Of a stretch of 64,000 nt of DNA, positions 11,061 to 22,380 are shown in pieces. Every line of letters begins with the position of its first letter. Positions within the stretch are counted from its first letter, which is position 1. The position numbers and the translations under genes were made by a program. This stretch comes from Branchinecta lynchi (taxonomy: Eukaryota > Arthropoda > Branchiopoda > Anostraca > Branchinectidae): contig JAKZAP010000001.1 in the NCBI GenBank assembly GCA_023053575.1, positions 25,872,533 to 25,936,532 of the forward strand. Reading direction: 5' to 3'. Under the pieces are notes generated by a model that was given only the letters and a program-made list of their open reading frames with translations, did no database searches and had not been told where the DNA came from.

Positions 11061-11232
11061 ATCTTTAGTTTTTTCTTTATTTTTTAATTTTTGACATTAC
11101 TTGAGGTTTGCGATCGATCATAGAACAAGGTCTTAGGTTAATGAGGATTAGAAGTCTTTATTTTGTAATTTTTTTGTGCAGTTGCCCTTCGTCTTTTTAC
11201 GCATTAAATTTTAATTTGTCCCGTCCTTTTAG

Positions 11233-11382
11233 GTTGCTTCCGTTCTACTTGAACATGGTGCATCACCGGTGGCTACCACTCAAAAGGGCTTCACCCCCCT
11301 TCACCTGGCGTCGAAGTATGGAAACCTCAAGGTCGCACGGCTGTTGCTTCAGAAAGATGCCCCTGTTGATGCTGAAGGGAAG
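11233..11382 (+). CDS. Ankyrin exon: end of one repeat and one complete repeat
   Basis: 50 codons, phase 0 to 0, acceptor CCTTTTAG, donor GTTAGT. It reads [16 protein letters not shown] and [20 protein letters not shown], continuing [14 protein letters not shown]. It completes the repeat begun in the 6424-6570 exon (49+50 codons = 99 = three repeats). [12 protein letters not shown] is one of the best conserved ankyrin repeat sequences. Confidence 0.95.
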
Positions 11383-12676
11383 GTTAGTCTGAATTGTTTT
11401 TGTTTGATGATTGTTTCAACCTGCTAAGGCGAACACAGTGAACCACAACTAATTACAGTCACTAAAATTGACAGGGAAGCTTAGATGGAATATTGGGGAT
11501 CTTTTTTGGCTTAGGGCCGGAAGTTTTAAAGGAACTCTCGCACAATTTACTCTTCAACTTACAGTATTTTAAAATAGTTGAATACTTTAAAACTAGGCTG
11601 TGCTTTCAACAAATATCCCATGGTTTTGGCTGTTTTAAGCCATTTCCGAGACCCTTTGACTTATAGCGAAAACATGGAAACAATTTACATAACAGGTTTT
11701 CTGATGGAAAAACTTCGTGCAGACAACCGTCGACAGCGTGATACACTAGGGCAAGTGAGAAAATCAGCGTGGGTTCTGTTGGAGGGGTTAGATGCATCAT
11801 ACGAAATTGGGGTCTCCGGGTTTAGAAATATATGGAGTGATTATGGAAGTAAGTTGCGTTATTATTATAGGTAAGACAGGTCCTTTAAAGATCCGGAAGC
11901 TTGTGTCGCGAAACCGGGTGCCTGTGTTTGTACGGGGGGAGGGGGGGGGGGGACTCGAATGGAGCAGTGTTGACACACACACTAAAGAGCAAGGCCATCG
12001 AAACAGTTTTCTGGAGTGACAACGACAACTGGTTTGTGGTTGGCTGTCCGGAATGAATAAAGACTCATTAATATTAGTGATAGTAGCTGACACAAAGACC
12101 ATTTCTCCGCACTCCATCTAGGAAGAAGATTTTTTAGACCCGATTAGTCCCTTTTCTTTTCTTCTTTTAAATGTTTATTTTTTGATCTCGTGCATTTACT
12201 ACATTATTGAAAGCTCAGTGTATTTTTTCCTTCTTTTTTTTTTGTCCATACTGCACTATTTCCTCTCCTTAAGTGCGTTAATAAATCATCATCATCACCA
12301 TCATCAAAGTAGTATTATACACAGTAGTATGATACTAAGTGTGAGAAGGGCCGGCCAATGGTCTGTAGAAAAAGCCGCGATTGTGGACTGCATCGTTGTC
12401 GTGAATATACGAAAACTTTTGAGGCAGATCCTGAACCGAAAACCATGAAGAAAATTGACCCAGAATTTTGCCCAGGTACGACCTCGTTGCCAAGTTTTGA
12501 TATCAGACATGCGAATGGGGCAGTCGGGGCAACCTAAAGTGTGCTCAAAGTTGAGACCAGAGTCGGCCTTACCTTCAGTTCTTTGAGCCAGAGATCCAGG
12601 AACCTGTAACTTGCGACAGTATTGGAGCTCCTTCAGCCTTCGTCTATTTTTTTTACTTAATTAAGCTGTATTTCAG
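11383..12676. other. Ankyrin intron, no gene; CAT microsatellite
   Basis: Intron of 1.29 kb. It contains a G-rich run at about 11935-11952 and a short imperfect CAT microsatellite at about 12286-12306. Nothing else is recognised. Confidence 0.6.
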
Positions 12677-12817
12677 AATGGCGTAACACCACTTCACGTA
12701 GCTAGCCACTACGATCATCAAAATGTTGCTCTACTTCTTCTCGACAAAGGTGCTTCCCCTCATGCCACTGCCAAGAACGGATACACACCGCTCCATATTG
12801 CTGCGAAGAAGAATCAG
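12677..12817 (+). CDS. Ankyrin exon: one complete repeat and 14 residues of the next
   Basis: 47 codons, phase 0 to 0, acceptor TATTTCAG, donor GTAGGT. It encodes [20 protein letters not shown], then a helix and loop ending HATAK, then [14 protein letters not shown]. It is completed by the 52-codon exon at 13365, and the two sum to 99 residues. [14 protein letters not shown] matches the repeat [14 protein letters not shown] of vertebrate ankyrins. Confidence 0.95.
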
Positions 12818-12869
12818 GTAGGTCACTGAGACGTCACTATACGGGATCTCATATATTCAAATAAGGCTT

Positions 12870-13025
12870 AATACATGTACGTCAGCTACGATGCTTTAGC
12901 AGCGATATTTCGGATTGCAGGTTTGTTTCCTTGCCCGACATTGCCTGAAGATTGACAGCCTGACGAGGACCCTTGCCAAGAAGGGCCGAAATATCGCTGC
13001 GAAAGCTTCGTAGCTGACGTACCCG
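12870..13025. repeat. Foldback element, GAGGACCCTTGCC family (copy 1)
   Basis: The left arm (GTACGTCAGCTACGATGC..., AGCGATATTTCGG) and the right arm (CCGAAATATCGCTGCGAAAGC..., GTAGCTGACGTAC) are inverted copies around a short centre. The centre includes the family core GAGGACCCTTGCCAAGAAGG. Other copies are at 28620-28872 (diverged), 31998-32180 (half), 34500-34870 and 49700-49990. Non-coding; intronic. Confidence 0.8.
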
Positions 13026-13364
13026 TTTTATGCATTATTAGAATATATGTTTTGAAGTCAGTATGGGCTAAAGGAATGAAGCGTCTTTCGGTGGTGAGCT
13101 TGCATTCTAATCTGGTCTGTCTTTTTTCCCCGTAGTATCTTTTGCAATTTAAATAATTTGTATTTTAAAAGCAAACAAGGAAATCTCATCTCGTACTTTT
13201 TGTGGCTACTCCCCCTTTCCTCAGTGGCGCTAATTCTGTTTTACCTACTTTTTACTGAAAGCTCAAAATCATTTCTTATTTCTTTGTGCTGTGCATTTTT
13301 TGTCTTTTTTTAACTGCGTAGTTTCTCATTCGTTCATTCTCTAGCATATACTGTGATTTTCCAG

Positions 13365-13520
13365 ATGGATATTGCCACCACTCTGTTAGAGTACGGAGCT
13401 CAGACTAATGCGGAATCGAAGTCGGGTTTCACTCCACTCCATCTTGCTGCGCAAGAGGGCCATTCTGACATGGTTTCACTTCTGATTGAACACCAGGCTG
13501 ATCCGAACTACCGAGCGAAG
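13365..13520 (+). CDS. Ankyrin exon: end of one repeat and one complete repeat
   Basis: 52 codons, phase 0 to 0, acceptor TTTTCCAG, donor GTAAGT. It reads MDIATTLLEYGAQTNAESK, finishing the preceding repeat, then [20 protein letters not shown] and LIEHQADPNYRAK. TPLHLAAQEGH is the classic ankyrin repeat consensus. The ATG at the exon start is an internal codon, not an initiator. Confidence 0.95.
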
Positions 13521-14058
13521 GTAAGTTACCTTGTCAGAGGATTTGATAGAGTAGAGACGGTCTTTGCTCAAAGCATACTTGATTTCTAATGTTTAAATAT
13601 ATTTTACCGAATGGCTATTGTCGCGAAATCCATTTTTGTTGTTGGAATTAATGTAAATTCTCAGCATTTTAACTGATGAAACAAGATTCTTTTCACTTAT
13701 TGAAGAACTTGTCATCATCAACAATGTGAAGCGCTGAATTTACCTCCACAATCATTCCGGTTCCAGCGTTACGATCTGATTGAAGGTTTCAAGACTTGTC
13801 ACGCAACTGTAATAACTTGCCTGCTGACACATTTATCGGTTCTAACAAGAACGGTTTGCGCCAGAGCAAAATAACCCTAGGGAGTAGCGTCAAAAAGTGA
13901 AAAAAGTGACACATACTCGAACAGCGGTGACACTTGCACCACTAGTGATAGAGAACGTCCCTACTGAAACTCAATCAGTCGTGCACCTGCGCTGGCTCCA
14001 ATAACTTGAACTTCTGAACAAAGTAAACAAAAAAGATACAACCTCCTCTGATTCGTCG
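13521..14058. other. Ankyrin intron, nothing recognised
   Basis: About 540 bp between the exon at 13365 and a retrotransposon-tail-like ORF. No structured repeat or coding sequence seen. Confidence 0.5.
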
Positions 14059-14430
14059 ATGGGTGCAGACCGCATCTCAGCTTTACTAGAAAATTCTAAA
14101 CCTGTAAGTTTGTCTCGCTTTAAATGCCCCACGCGTAGTGGGCGGCGCTACAAGTATGGCCCGATTGTGAAGCATGGAAAGCATAGGTTTTGGCGCTACT
14201 CCTTAGTGTTATTTTGCTCTGGTTGTGCGCGCACACGACTTCAAGCTGACTGGTTGGCGATTTTCCATAGCCGTGGTAGATGTTCTTTCCAAAACAGAGC
14301 TGTGGACTGCAGGAACGGCCTCCCGTCTGAAGTAGTTTTGGCTGACAAAAATTCCCTCAACAACCTGTACGCTGACAAAATGTATGACGAAAAGTTTTTT
14401 AAACGTACATTATTAAATTATTATTAAATG
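14059..14430 (+). pseudogene. LINE reverse-transcriptase C-terminal tail fragment
   Basis: An open frame whose last ~50 residues read RCSFQNRAVDCRNGLPSEVV then LADKNSLNNLYADKMYDEKF. This matches the common C-terminal tail of jockey/CR1 LINE proteins (pattern FF-NRVV-WN-LP-VV-A-S-N-FK), although the usual W before N is replaced. The upstream part of the ORF is not recognised. One of only two retrotransposon pieces in the window on the same strand as the ankyrin gene. Confidence 0.5.
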
Positions 14431-14514
14431 TGCTAAACGCAGAAACTTTGCAAGACCGTACAGGGATAGTGCTCGAAAAATACATTGAACGCTAAACTGA
14501 ATATCTCATTTCAG

Positions 14515-14613
14515 AATGGGCTCACCCCTCTTCACCTGTGTGCTCAGGAAGATCGAGTCAATGTTGCTTCAATCCTGGCAAAGAATCATGCTGAGATTGA
14601 CCCGATGACTAAG
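14515..14613 (+). CDS. Ankyrin exon: one complete repeat
   Basis: 33 codons, phase 0 to 0, exactly one repeat: NGLTPLHLCAQEDRVNVASI then LAKNHAEIDPMTK. Acceptor ATTTCAG, donor GTAAGG. It corresponds to the NGLTPLHLVAQEGHV-like repeat of other ankyrins; the usual EGH is EDR here. A symmetric single-repeat exon could in principle be skipped without a frame change. Confidence 0.95.
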
Positions 14614-15394
14614 GTAAGGTGGACCCTAAAGCTTTCATGTCTCTAACACCGTTTTCATGACCTCAGTAACCCCGGGTCCGCTTCAGGGAAACATTCCAGT
14701 TCTCCCTTATGCCCGTCCTTGCAGTGTTCAGTTTTTTCGTACCACCTCTCCTAGAAGTTTCTCCTAATCTACGTGTCACACACGCTCCTTCCTAATTAAC
14801 AATGGCGTCGGTTTCAATTTATATCAAACAGAGAAACACTGCCAGGTCTCCTATATGGCCACGCAGGGTTGAGTTCTTTTCTGACTACTTACTCAGTAAT
14901 ATCTCCTGATTTCCGTATAGCTCAAGCTGTTGGTCCATTCCTCCCAAGCGTTTAGGTAGTTGGTTCTCCTCGGTAGGACCCGTCGTACATATGATAGTAA
15001 TTCATCCTACTTCATTCGTATTTACATCCATTCTCGTTTCCGGGATTCCTCTCTACGTGACGTATCAGGGGCCAGATCATTGTTTCCGAGTAGCTTATTC
15101 GTCGTAAGACCGGTAATGAAACTTTGGCCAAGATTGGCATCAGAGGAAAGGGATATGGAAAAAGGCTAAACACAGCCTAAGCCGTGTGTAATTTTATGTA
15201 AGCATAGCTTAATTATAAAGTGGTAAACTATCTCAGAACATCTGAGCAGAAGCACTATGTAGTGCGAGATTTCCTTTATCATCATACGCCTTGCCTTTTT
15301 TCTGGGTTACCGTCTCTATAGATTGCCTGCAGATCTTGTGGTTCGCTGTCTAGCTTCCTCCGAACGATTTGTAATCCCATTATTTTCCTCACAG
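14614..15394. other. Ankyrin intron with a dispersed repeat (satellite parent family)
   Basis: About 14940-15290 is a single copy of the dispersed repeat whose internal part became the 275-bp satellite at 25073-27275. Shared landmarks are a segment ending TTTCCGGGATTC, AAGACCGGTAATG and GATATGGAAAAAGGCTAAA, then GTAAGCATAGCT. A third copy lies in reverse orientation at about 55480-55790. No coding sequence. Confidence 0.55.
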
Positions 15395-15592
15395 AGCGGG
15401 TATAGTCCTCTGCACGTCGCCTGTCACTTCGGGCAAATCAACATGGTCCGATTTTTGTTGGAACACAACTCTCACGTGGGTGCAGCCACCAACCACGGTT
15501 ACACCCCCCTCCACCAGGCAGCACAGCAAGGTCATGCGATGATTGCCGGACTCCTGTTGGACAAGAAAGCCGACCCCCAGTCTGTGACCTCG
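15395..15592 (+). CDS. Ankyrin exon: two complete repeats
   Basis: 66 codons, phase 0 to 0, acceptor CTCACAG, donor GTAAGT. Repeat 1 opens SGYSPLHVACHFGQINMVRF and repeat 2 HGYTPLHQAAQQGHAMIAGL, ending DPQSVTS. TPLHQAAQQGH is the signature of the penultimate repeat of the 24-repeat domain in all metazoan ankyrins, which fixes the numbering (repeats 22-23). Confidence 0.95.
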
Positions 15593-16325
15593 GTAAGTTG
15601 CTTTTCCAGTTTTCTCACGCTCCTGCTTCCACCAAAATCCTCCTACACTGGGTTTCTACCAGTGATCGAACTGATCAGAGTTAAAAATCCCATCAGTAAT
15701 GCGCTTGGAACTATTGATCGGTTCAGCGTTAACCGCATCCTTGGTAAAGCTGTTCTAAGGATCAACAACTCTGTTACCAGAGCCCCACTTGACAGCGTCC
15801 TTGTGGAATCTCGATTTTGCGAGCTTGTTACACGTGCTTGTTGCACGACAAGCTTGTTTGGAAGCTTGCACTAGTTTGTGAGTCTCCCATTGTCTCGTTA
15901 TCAACACTTGCGACAGAGAGATAGCAAAATATGCATCATCAGGTAATGGAGACGGAGCAAAAACTTCCATTGCTCGGGAAGTAGGTTGCAGCTAGATCTT
16001 GTGGATCTAGTTTATTCTGGCTATTATAATTGTTGATAAGGAGACAGTGGAGGACTTCCAGAAACTAGTTCGCTTAGAAATGCTTTATTGGAATATGGCG
16101 AATTGCATAAAGTGCCTCTCTGATATTTTGTAAATTAAAAGTCCGGGTCTTGCACTGCACTATAGTACACAAATTGTGTCTGAATGAAGCATTTTTAGGT
16201 GCTGAAAATCCAGTTATCTTATCGGCAGACGGATTGCCCCCCACTTGGGTGCGGTTGAGTTCAGATAAAAATTGAAAACGTGGTGATTTTTCAACGAGAC
16301 GTACATTTGCAACCATCTCTTGCAG
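15593..16325. other. Ankyrin intron, nothing recognised
   Basis: 0.73 kb. The frame stays open for about 90 codons past the exon (to 15874), but the reading is not repeat-like and a consensus donor is present, so this is intron. Confidence 0.6.
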
Positions 16326-16515
16326 CAAGGACAAACTCCACTTTCGATCGCCCAGAAGCTCGGCTATATCTCCGTTGTTGAAACTCTGAAGGTGGTGACT
16401 CACGCTCAGACCGAAACCGCTGGACCGACCGTCATTGCCAAAGATGAGAAGTACCGAGTTCAGGCCCCTGAAATGATGCAGGAGACTTTCATGTCCGACT
16501 CCGAAGATGAAGGCG
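16326..16515 (+). CDS. Ankyrin exon: last repeat and acidic linker
   Basis: 63 codons plus one base, phase 0 to 1, acceptor CTTGCAG, donor GTAAGT. It reads QGQTPLSIAQKLGYISVVET, then LKVVTHAQTETAG, and later APEMMQETFMSDSEDEG. The first part is the final capping repeat. The PE-MQETFMSDSEDE stretch is the conserved linker between the repeat domain and ZU5 in invertebrate ankyrins. If the donor were ignored the frame would stop six codons on (after KFVHT), which could only give a truncated repeats-only isoform. Confidence 0.95.
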
Positions 16516-16664
16516 GTAAGTTTGTTCACACCTAATGGGTGTCACACTCTAGGAGTATGGTGTTTACTGACTTTTATTCGTTGCCTTGGCTAGCTATTGA
16601 CCCTTTTCGTCAAGGGTCCAGTGAGAGCCGAAATCCTCTCTATTCTTTTTAACCAACAATTTTA

Positions 16665-17123
16665 TTAAAGGACCCCTCTTGCTTATTCTGCCTTTTACAA
16701 AATACTTAGCTCCCATATGGAATTAGAAGCTTCTAAAATCCCTACCTTTCTCCATTGTTTCGTTTCGTAACTACGAATTTTTAGCGCTTGTTCAGCCTTG
16801 CCGAGTTTTCCCTTCACGCAACGAAAAGTTTGCCCGAATCATCAACGTCCGACGACAGCTCTTTCACACATAAGGATGTGATAATCTTCTGTTCATTACT
16901 TCTTTTCTTTGCTTAGTTTTCCCACTTTTTAACCAAGGCACGTTTAGTTTTCAAATATTTTGCGCCCAGACACCGAGCCGGAGAGCAGGAACGCTGGGTA
17001 TAGTCGACAAGCGCAAACAAGAGAATCGCTAGTTTTAGGTAGAAAGTAATTGTATTTCCGAAAACTTTTTTTCTGGTTCATTTCATAGGGAAAAGATCAT
17101 TTCTAGTAAGAGTTGTGCTTTAA
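16665..17123 (-). mobile_element. TTAA-flanked MITE, family A (copy 2, reversed)
   Basis: Starts TTAAAGGACCCCTCTTGC and ends GTAAGAGTTGTGCTTTAA, the reverse complement of the copy at 9939-10397, with many substitutions. 459 bp including the TTAA at both ends. Non-coding. Confidence 0.75.
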
Positions 17124-17837
17124 GCATTTTGTTAAAATGGTAGTTTGTCCTCGGAACCAGAGAGTGGTGTGAAGAAGGTGTACCGAGCGGTTAAGTCTCT
17201 CGTTATGGAAGGTGGTCACGAAAGACGATGTCTAGACTGGGATTTTTTTGGACATTTTCGGGACTTCCCGTTCCGTAATGTGTTACGGTGTTACAAACAA
17301 CAATGACCCTGCTTTTGCATTCCTGCTAGACGCTTAATATTCTAGCCTTCATTCACAAAGAGAAAGGAACTTTCGGCCTACTGGAAAAAAGTGGAATTTT
17401 TGTAGCACCGCGTTTAACACTTAATAAGCAATTCGTGGGACCATAGAACCTGCGGGATATTCTTCGTCAGCCATCAGCGCCATCTTGGGTTTTCATCATA
17501 GAAATTCTACTCTACTGGCAGAGGGCATTGGGTTTTGAACTATGGCGAATGTTGGCCTTGGTTTTAAGTACTCTCACTGTTAGAAGAGTGGTAACATTTA
17601 ACACGTGTTCTTGTGTTAAACATTATGATAATATATCCGTTATCACCTTTTTAATTATTTGTTTCGTGGAAAGATAAAAAATCTAAAAGGTCATGACAAA
17701 TATATCAGCATGTCGTTTAACCCAAGGATGCGATAACATATGTTATCTGTTATCAAATTTATGAGAGTGTAGCCGAGGCTTATGGTTTTTTTTTTTTTTT
17801 AAGATTATATGGGGTTTAGGGCATTCATTGGAAAATG
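17124..17837. other. Ankyrin intron with a decayed MITE
   Basis: Between about 17565 and 17775, GTTAAACATTATGATAAT... and GATGCGATAACATATG...GTTATCAAATTTATGAGAGTG resemble the CTGACAGTG family, decayed. A T-run lies at 17787-17801. No coding sequence. Confidence 0.4.
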
Positions 17838-18021
17838 CACTGTAAAAAAACCATGCAGTATTTGCTACTGGGATTAATCTTGTCTTTATTGAGATAAATT
17901 CTCTTACTTTGTATTATTATTATTATTATTATTATTATAACATTATCGCTAATTCGGATTCATTTTATCCCAATAGAGATAAGATTAATCCCAGTAGCAA
18001 ATACTGCATCCTTTTACAGTG
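17838..18021. mobile_element. MITE with ~45-bp terminal inverted repeats, CACTGTAAAA ends
   Basis: The left end (CACTGTAAAAAAACCATGC, AGTATTTGCTACTGGGATTA) is mirrored at the right end (TAATCCCAGTAGCAAATACT, GCATCCTTTTACAGTG). The middle holds a (TTA)n microsatellite at about 17919-17938. A second copy is at 63235-63414. CACT-type ends suggest a CMC (CACTA/Chapaev) origin, but no clear target duplication is seen. Confidence 0.75.
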
Positions 18022-18189
18022 TACTAGCAACTACAACAGCCTCTAGAATTTTACACTTGTTAAGAGGTTTGACAGCCCCCCTTTGAAAAACTAACTACAG
18101 TAACACTATAATAAAGAAAAAAGAAGAAGAAAAAGAATGAAAAAAGAGAGAGGAAGAGAAAAAAAATCTCTTAAGTATATGTCTCTAAG

Positions 18190-18540
18190 TATATTCCGAA
18201 TCCATGGCTAGGTATTAATCCGATTCCGGATCAGAATCCACCATTCATGCTGAGGATTTGAATCCGGAGCCGAATCCGAAAAATCGAATCATGTATGGCT
18301 AACAGTTCAAAAATCAGAGGTGAAGCAAATGAGACGTTATGTGTAAACCATATTTCTAGGTTTTCATGTGTCCTTGTTATAATATGCCTTAAGCATAGTG
18401 TGTAACAGTTGGGAAAAGGTTAAAAATCTGAGCGGATTCGTGAGATTCCATGTTTGGAATCAGAGTCCGAATCCAGCCTGACAAGCGGGAGATTCGAATC
18501 TGGATTCGGATTCGTCCATCTCTGAGCCTAAGTTAAATAT
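18190..18540. repeat. GAATCC-rich dispersed repeat
   Basis: Rich in GAATCCGAATC/GGATTCGGATTC on both sides of a unique core (ATCATGTATGGCTAACAG..., AACCATATTTCTAGG). A diverged copy forms part of the centre of the giant inverted repeat at about 39655-40010. Unknown class. Confidence 0.55.
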
Positions 18541-21477
18541 ATATGTAAATATATATATATGTAGAATTTCGTCAGTATTAAACAAGAATTGAAATGACAG
18601 GTTAAAAGAATTACAAGAGTAGTTCATCAAAATAGTTTGGGTTGTGTTGGTGTTTGTCTCGTGATATCACCTATCGTCATACCACCTTGTAGCCTGTAAA
18701 GTTGAATTTACCTATCCAATTCGTCACTCATTTCTGACATGTTCGGTTGGTAAACTTTTAGATCAGAGATCGCTTCAACTGCTGACATTTTTACTGCCTT
18801 AGAACCACGCAGAAATACTTTAGGTAATTGGTATGAGGCAAAACGATGCCTATGATGATTGATGCCTCAGCACTCCTAGAATTGATTAACTTCGCGACAC
18901 GTTGCTTGAAGGCCCGATGTTGGTATCTGATTCTTAGTTATCTTTCAAGGCGCATGCTTGGATACAGATTACAGACCGTGTTGTGTATAGGCGTAATACA
19001 GGCCTTATTTTCCTGAAAAGAATATTGTATTTGTCAAGGACTAAGAAATTGAAGACCATTGAGGTTTTTCGGGTATGTAGGAGTTTTACTGAAAGCTGTG
19101 ATCTAGGATAGCCTCCAGTTATCTTCTGACGCTCATGCCTGGATATAACCTGCGATAGTCGTTGATAGTATACGCAATATGCACAGCACAGACCGTGTAT
19201 ATTTATATAGGCGAAATATAGTCATTATTTTTACTAATGATACTGAGGGAGGATTGGATTTGTAGGATTCAAAGCGAGAATGTAGTAACTGAAGAGCCCT
19301 AATTTTTTTCGGGTACGTAAAAAGTATACGATCAGATATTGCCCCTAGTTACGTACTGAGGCTCCACGCTTAGACTTAATATTGTATTATTAATCGAATG
19401 TCTCCCTCGACGCGTAGTACACTTGTAAACGTAGTCAATCAACCACTTAATCAATATAATTACAAGTTGAATTATTCTTTACGTTCATTCAATTATTCAT
19501 ACAAAACGTCCGTCCAACAAGAATTCACTACTGCCTGTTTCTAACATAGTAAGCTATGAAAACAAACTAGGAAATATAATAGATGTGCACGATCAATCCT
19601 GTAAATACCGCGTAATGTGGATATGCATACTATGGACCTGAATCTTCTCAACGGTGTTGGATGAGAATCTGTATGACTTATGAGACATATCAGGCATAGT
19701 TATGACTTAAGTCGTAAAGATCCTAGATGGTTTTTTTTCTGCGTGAAGAGTTGCCCAAAAACTGTAAAATTACGCATTGCCGTTTGAGGCTGAAACTCTT
19801 TTTCCTATTTTGCTCCTCTCTGCCAATTGATTAAAAATATAATATTTGTAGACTTGCCATATTTTGCATTTGTTGGTTTTCCCCTTTAGGGTTTATGCAT
19901 TTACCTCGCCATCGATTAGCCTAGTGCTGATCTTTTTTTTTTGTTTTGTTTACTATACTATTCCTGGCGATCATTCCGTCAAGCTCATTTTCTGTTATTT
20001 CGGCTTAAAAATGCTGAATTGAATTTTGCCGGCTACCTTTCAGTTCAATTTCTGCTTTTAGGGATTGATAAGATGCAGGTGACTATCTTTTGTTTCTGTC
20101 GTGCTGTTTCTTTCGTAGACTCTTTTGTTCTTTCCCGTAATTGAATTTGATTGTGTTCTTCGGACGTGACTCAGCCCTACATTGTTTGGACATTCAAAAA
20201 TTACCGCTATTTTAAGCGCAAACTAATGTTTGTTGAGGCAAAGATGGAGGATCTAGTACACTAGTTGCTGTATTTAGAGATGAATGAATGAATTTGTTAC
20301 CCAAAAAAAAAGTAAATGGCCTGGCAACAAAAAAGAAACAGAACCACAAAAAAACAAAACAAACTACAGATAAAGCTCATTGTGGGGCAAACCCACCGTA
20401 GAGGAATCTAGCCAACTGCGGATATCACCCATATGCTAGCATTTTAATTTGAACTTCACAGCTTTTTAAAGCAGGCATATAAAAATGCTAGTTTTCGTTC
20501 AAACATTATGACTATCATCCCTACAGCCTACACCAGTGTTCAGAATCACAAGAAGGACTACTAGACGATTAGATTATTGGAAGATACTGACGAAATTTCC
20601 GTTAATCTAAGAAATTACTATTGGAATAAATTCAGTAACTAATCAGCCCTCAACCTAGCCTCATCAAACAAAATCGGTCGCTCCAAAACTGTGAAATCAA
20701 ATATGTTATAAAATCAAACGTGTCTCTATCCTGCCAACAAATAATAAAACTAATGCATTTCTTACGAATTTTCTCTTCCGTCAATTTCTACTCACGATGG
20801 ATCCTGTTTCCAACAGAGTCGCAAAATTTATATTAACTTTTGAGTTAAGTGGTGGATTTTTAGTCGCCGCCTGTCCTTACCCTGGCAAGCCAAGCCAAGT
20901 TATTACCGTCAACTGCAAGACAAAGAAAAGAGTTGTTAGGGTCAACTGCAAGTTACAAAGCAACATAATAATAATTTCGCTTAATTGCCACAGCAAATTT
21001 GTCTACAAATGTGTAGGTTAATAAAGCAAGAAGGTTTCAAGACCAAACAGTAGCCCTGCAACAAAAGGAAAAAAATCGAGAAACAAAAGGCTTGCGATAG
21101 CCCTGGGCAGTTAAACAGAATGTTTATATTACATGTTTAACCTATCGTTCGGTCCTAGTACAGGAGGGGTATCCATCCTCGAATTTAGACAACCTTGAAC
21201 CTGGCCTAAAAAGGTAGGAAGGAAACTTCTCTCCACTCCGAAAAGGTCCTAACTGTCAAGAACGAAGTCGTGAGTGACCCAGGACCTGTTTTGGACTGCG
21301 CAGAAATTTCTTTGTAAGGTTTTCAGGCCGTCGAGGTGATAAATTCGAGGTTGGATCCTGTAATTCCTACCCTAAAAGTGATAGTTGTGTTGGAATCTGT
21401 CAGCTTGAGCTGAAGGGGGATATTGTCGCGTTACATGTAACTTACCGTTAGGCCTACTTATCCAAGTGTGTTTTTAG
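18541..21477. other. Ankyrin intron, no feature supported
   Basis: About 2.9 kb of A+T-rich intron. No coding exon, repeat family or RNA gene is recognised. ORFs at 19941-20144 and 20797-21021 lack any family feature. Confidence 0.5.
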
Positions 21478-21564
21478 GTGATGAAGGACTGATTGGCGAC
21501 CAAACATATAGATATTTGACAGCGGATGAAATGAAGGGACTTGGAGACGAGTCAATGACTGAAG
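21478..21564 (+). CDS. Ankyrin exon: linker between repeats and ZU5 (symmetric cassette)
   Basis: 87 nt, phase 1 to 1, acceptor TTTTTAG, donor GTAAGA. With the carried base it reads GDEGLIGDQTYRYLTADEMK then GLGDESMTE. It matches the vertebrate ankyrin linker of the form GDGGEYLRPEDLKELGDDS, so it is a genuine exon despite its small size. Because it is 29 codons with equal phases, it could be skipped or included without a frame change, as happens with linker exons in other ankyrins. Confidence 0.9.
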
Positions 21565-22380
21565 GTAAGAAGTTATCCTATAAATACCTTAAAGGTTAAT
21601 CTTCCCTTCCCCTTCGTTTTCGTAAAGCCTGTTGAGAGTTGCGGGAAATCTAATAATATAAAAAAGCAGCAGTGATTTTTAGCTCTGTGGTTATGATTGT
21701 AAGACAGACCAGGCTCGTTTGTGTGTACAGTTTATTAAAAAATGTATACATTTGACTGATATTGTAAACATTCATCATTTGATTTCTATACAAACAACAT
21801 TGTTGGAGTTTGAGTCCGTCAAGCTGGAGACGGTGGAGCTTAGTTGAAAAAATGACAAACACGAACGATATGAACAAATTAACAGTGAATTCAAATTTTT
21901 TACACTTTTCTAGTCAGTTCTGCAAAAAATCGTGATGGACGTCATGCGGTCGATATTCTGGATGACAGATGGTGTCCAAAAGAAAAACTGACGTCGTCGC
22001 TAACGAGCTGACGACATCAAGAACGCCGAACCTCTGAATTAGCTTGCGGTTCGAGCGCATGACAATCATAACACATTGCGTTAGTAACTAGTGTAATTTA
22101 CGCGAAGTTAGTTTGCAACCGAATTTGCATTATTGTTTACCGCAATCAACCAGCATTTCTTTTCGTTATAATTTGCATAAGTGGACAGTTAGTATCAACT
22201 CTTTTCTTCCCACCAGTTTGAAACTAGCTCTTTAACAGGCAGCAGTGGCCATGGACAGCCGAGTGCGCGACCGGATTTTCAGACAAAGGAAATGCAGAAT
22301 TAGTATTACTCTCTTTCTCAAGATTACAAAATATTTTCTTCTTTTTAGGATCCCAAAAGAGTGACCTATGACTCCATAAA
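21565..22380. other. Ankyrin intron, nothing recognised
   Basis: 0.8 kb without a recognisable feature, up to the TTAA microsatellite that marks a retrotransposon tail. Confidence 0.5.

Noticed and set aside
16516..16535. Read-through of the last-repeat exon to a stop (KFVHT) as the true C-terminus.
   Set aside because: A consensus donor is present and the next exons match the conserved linker and ZU5 in phase. At most it is a minor isoform.
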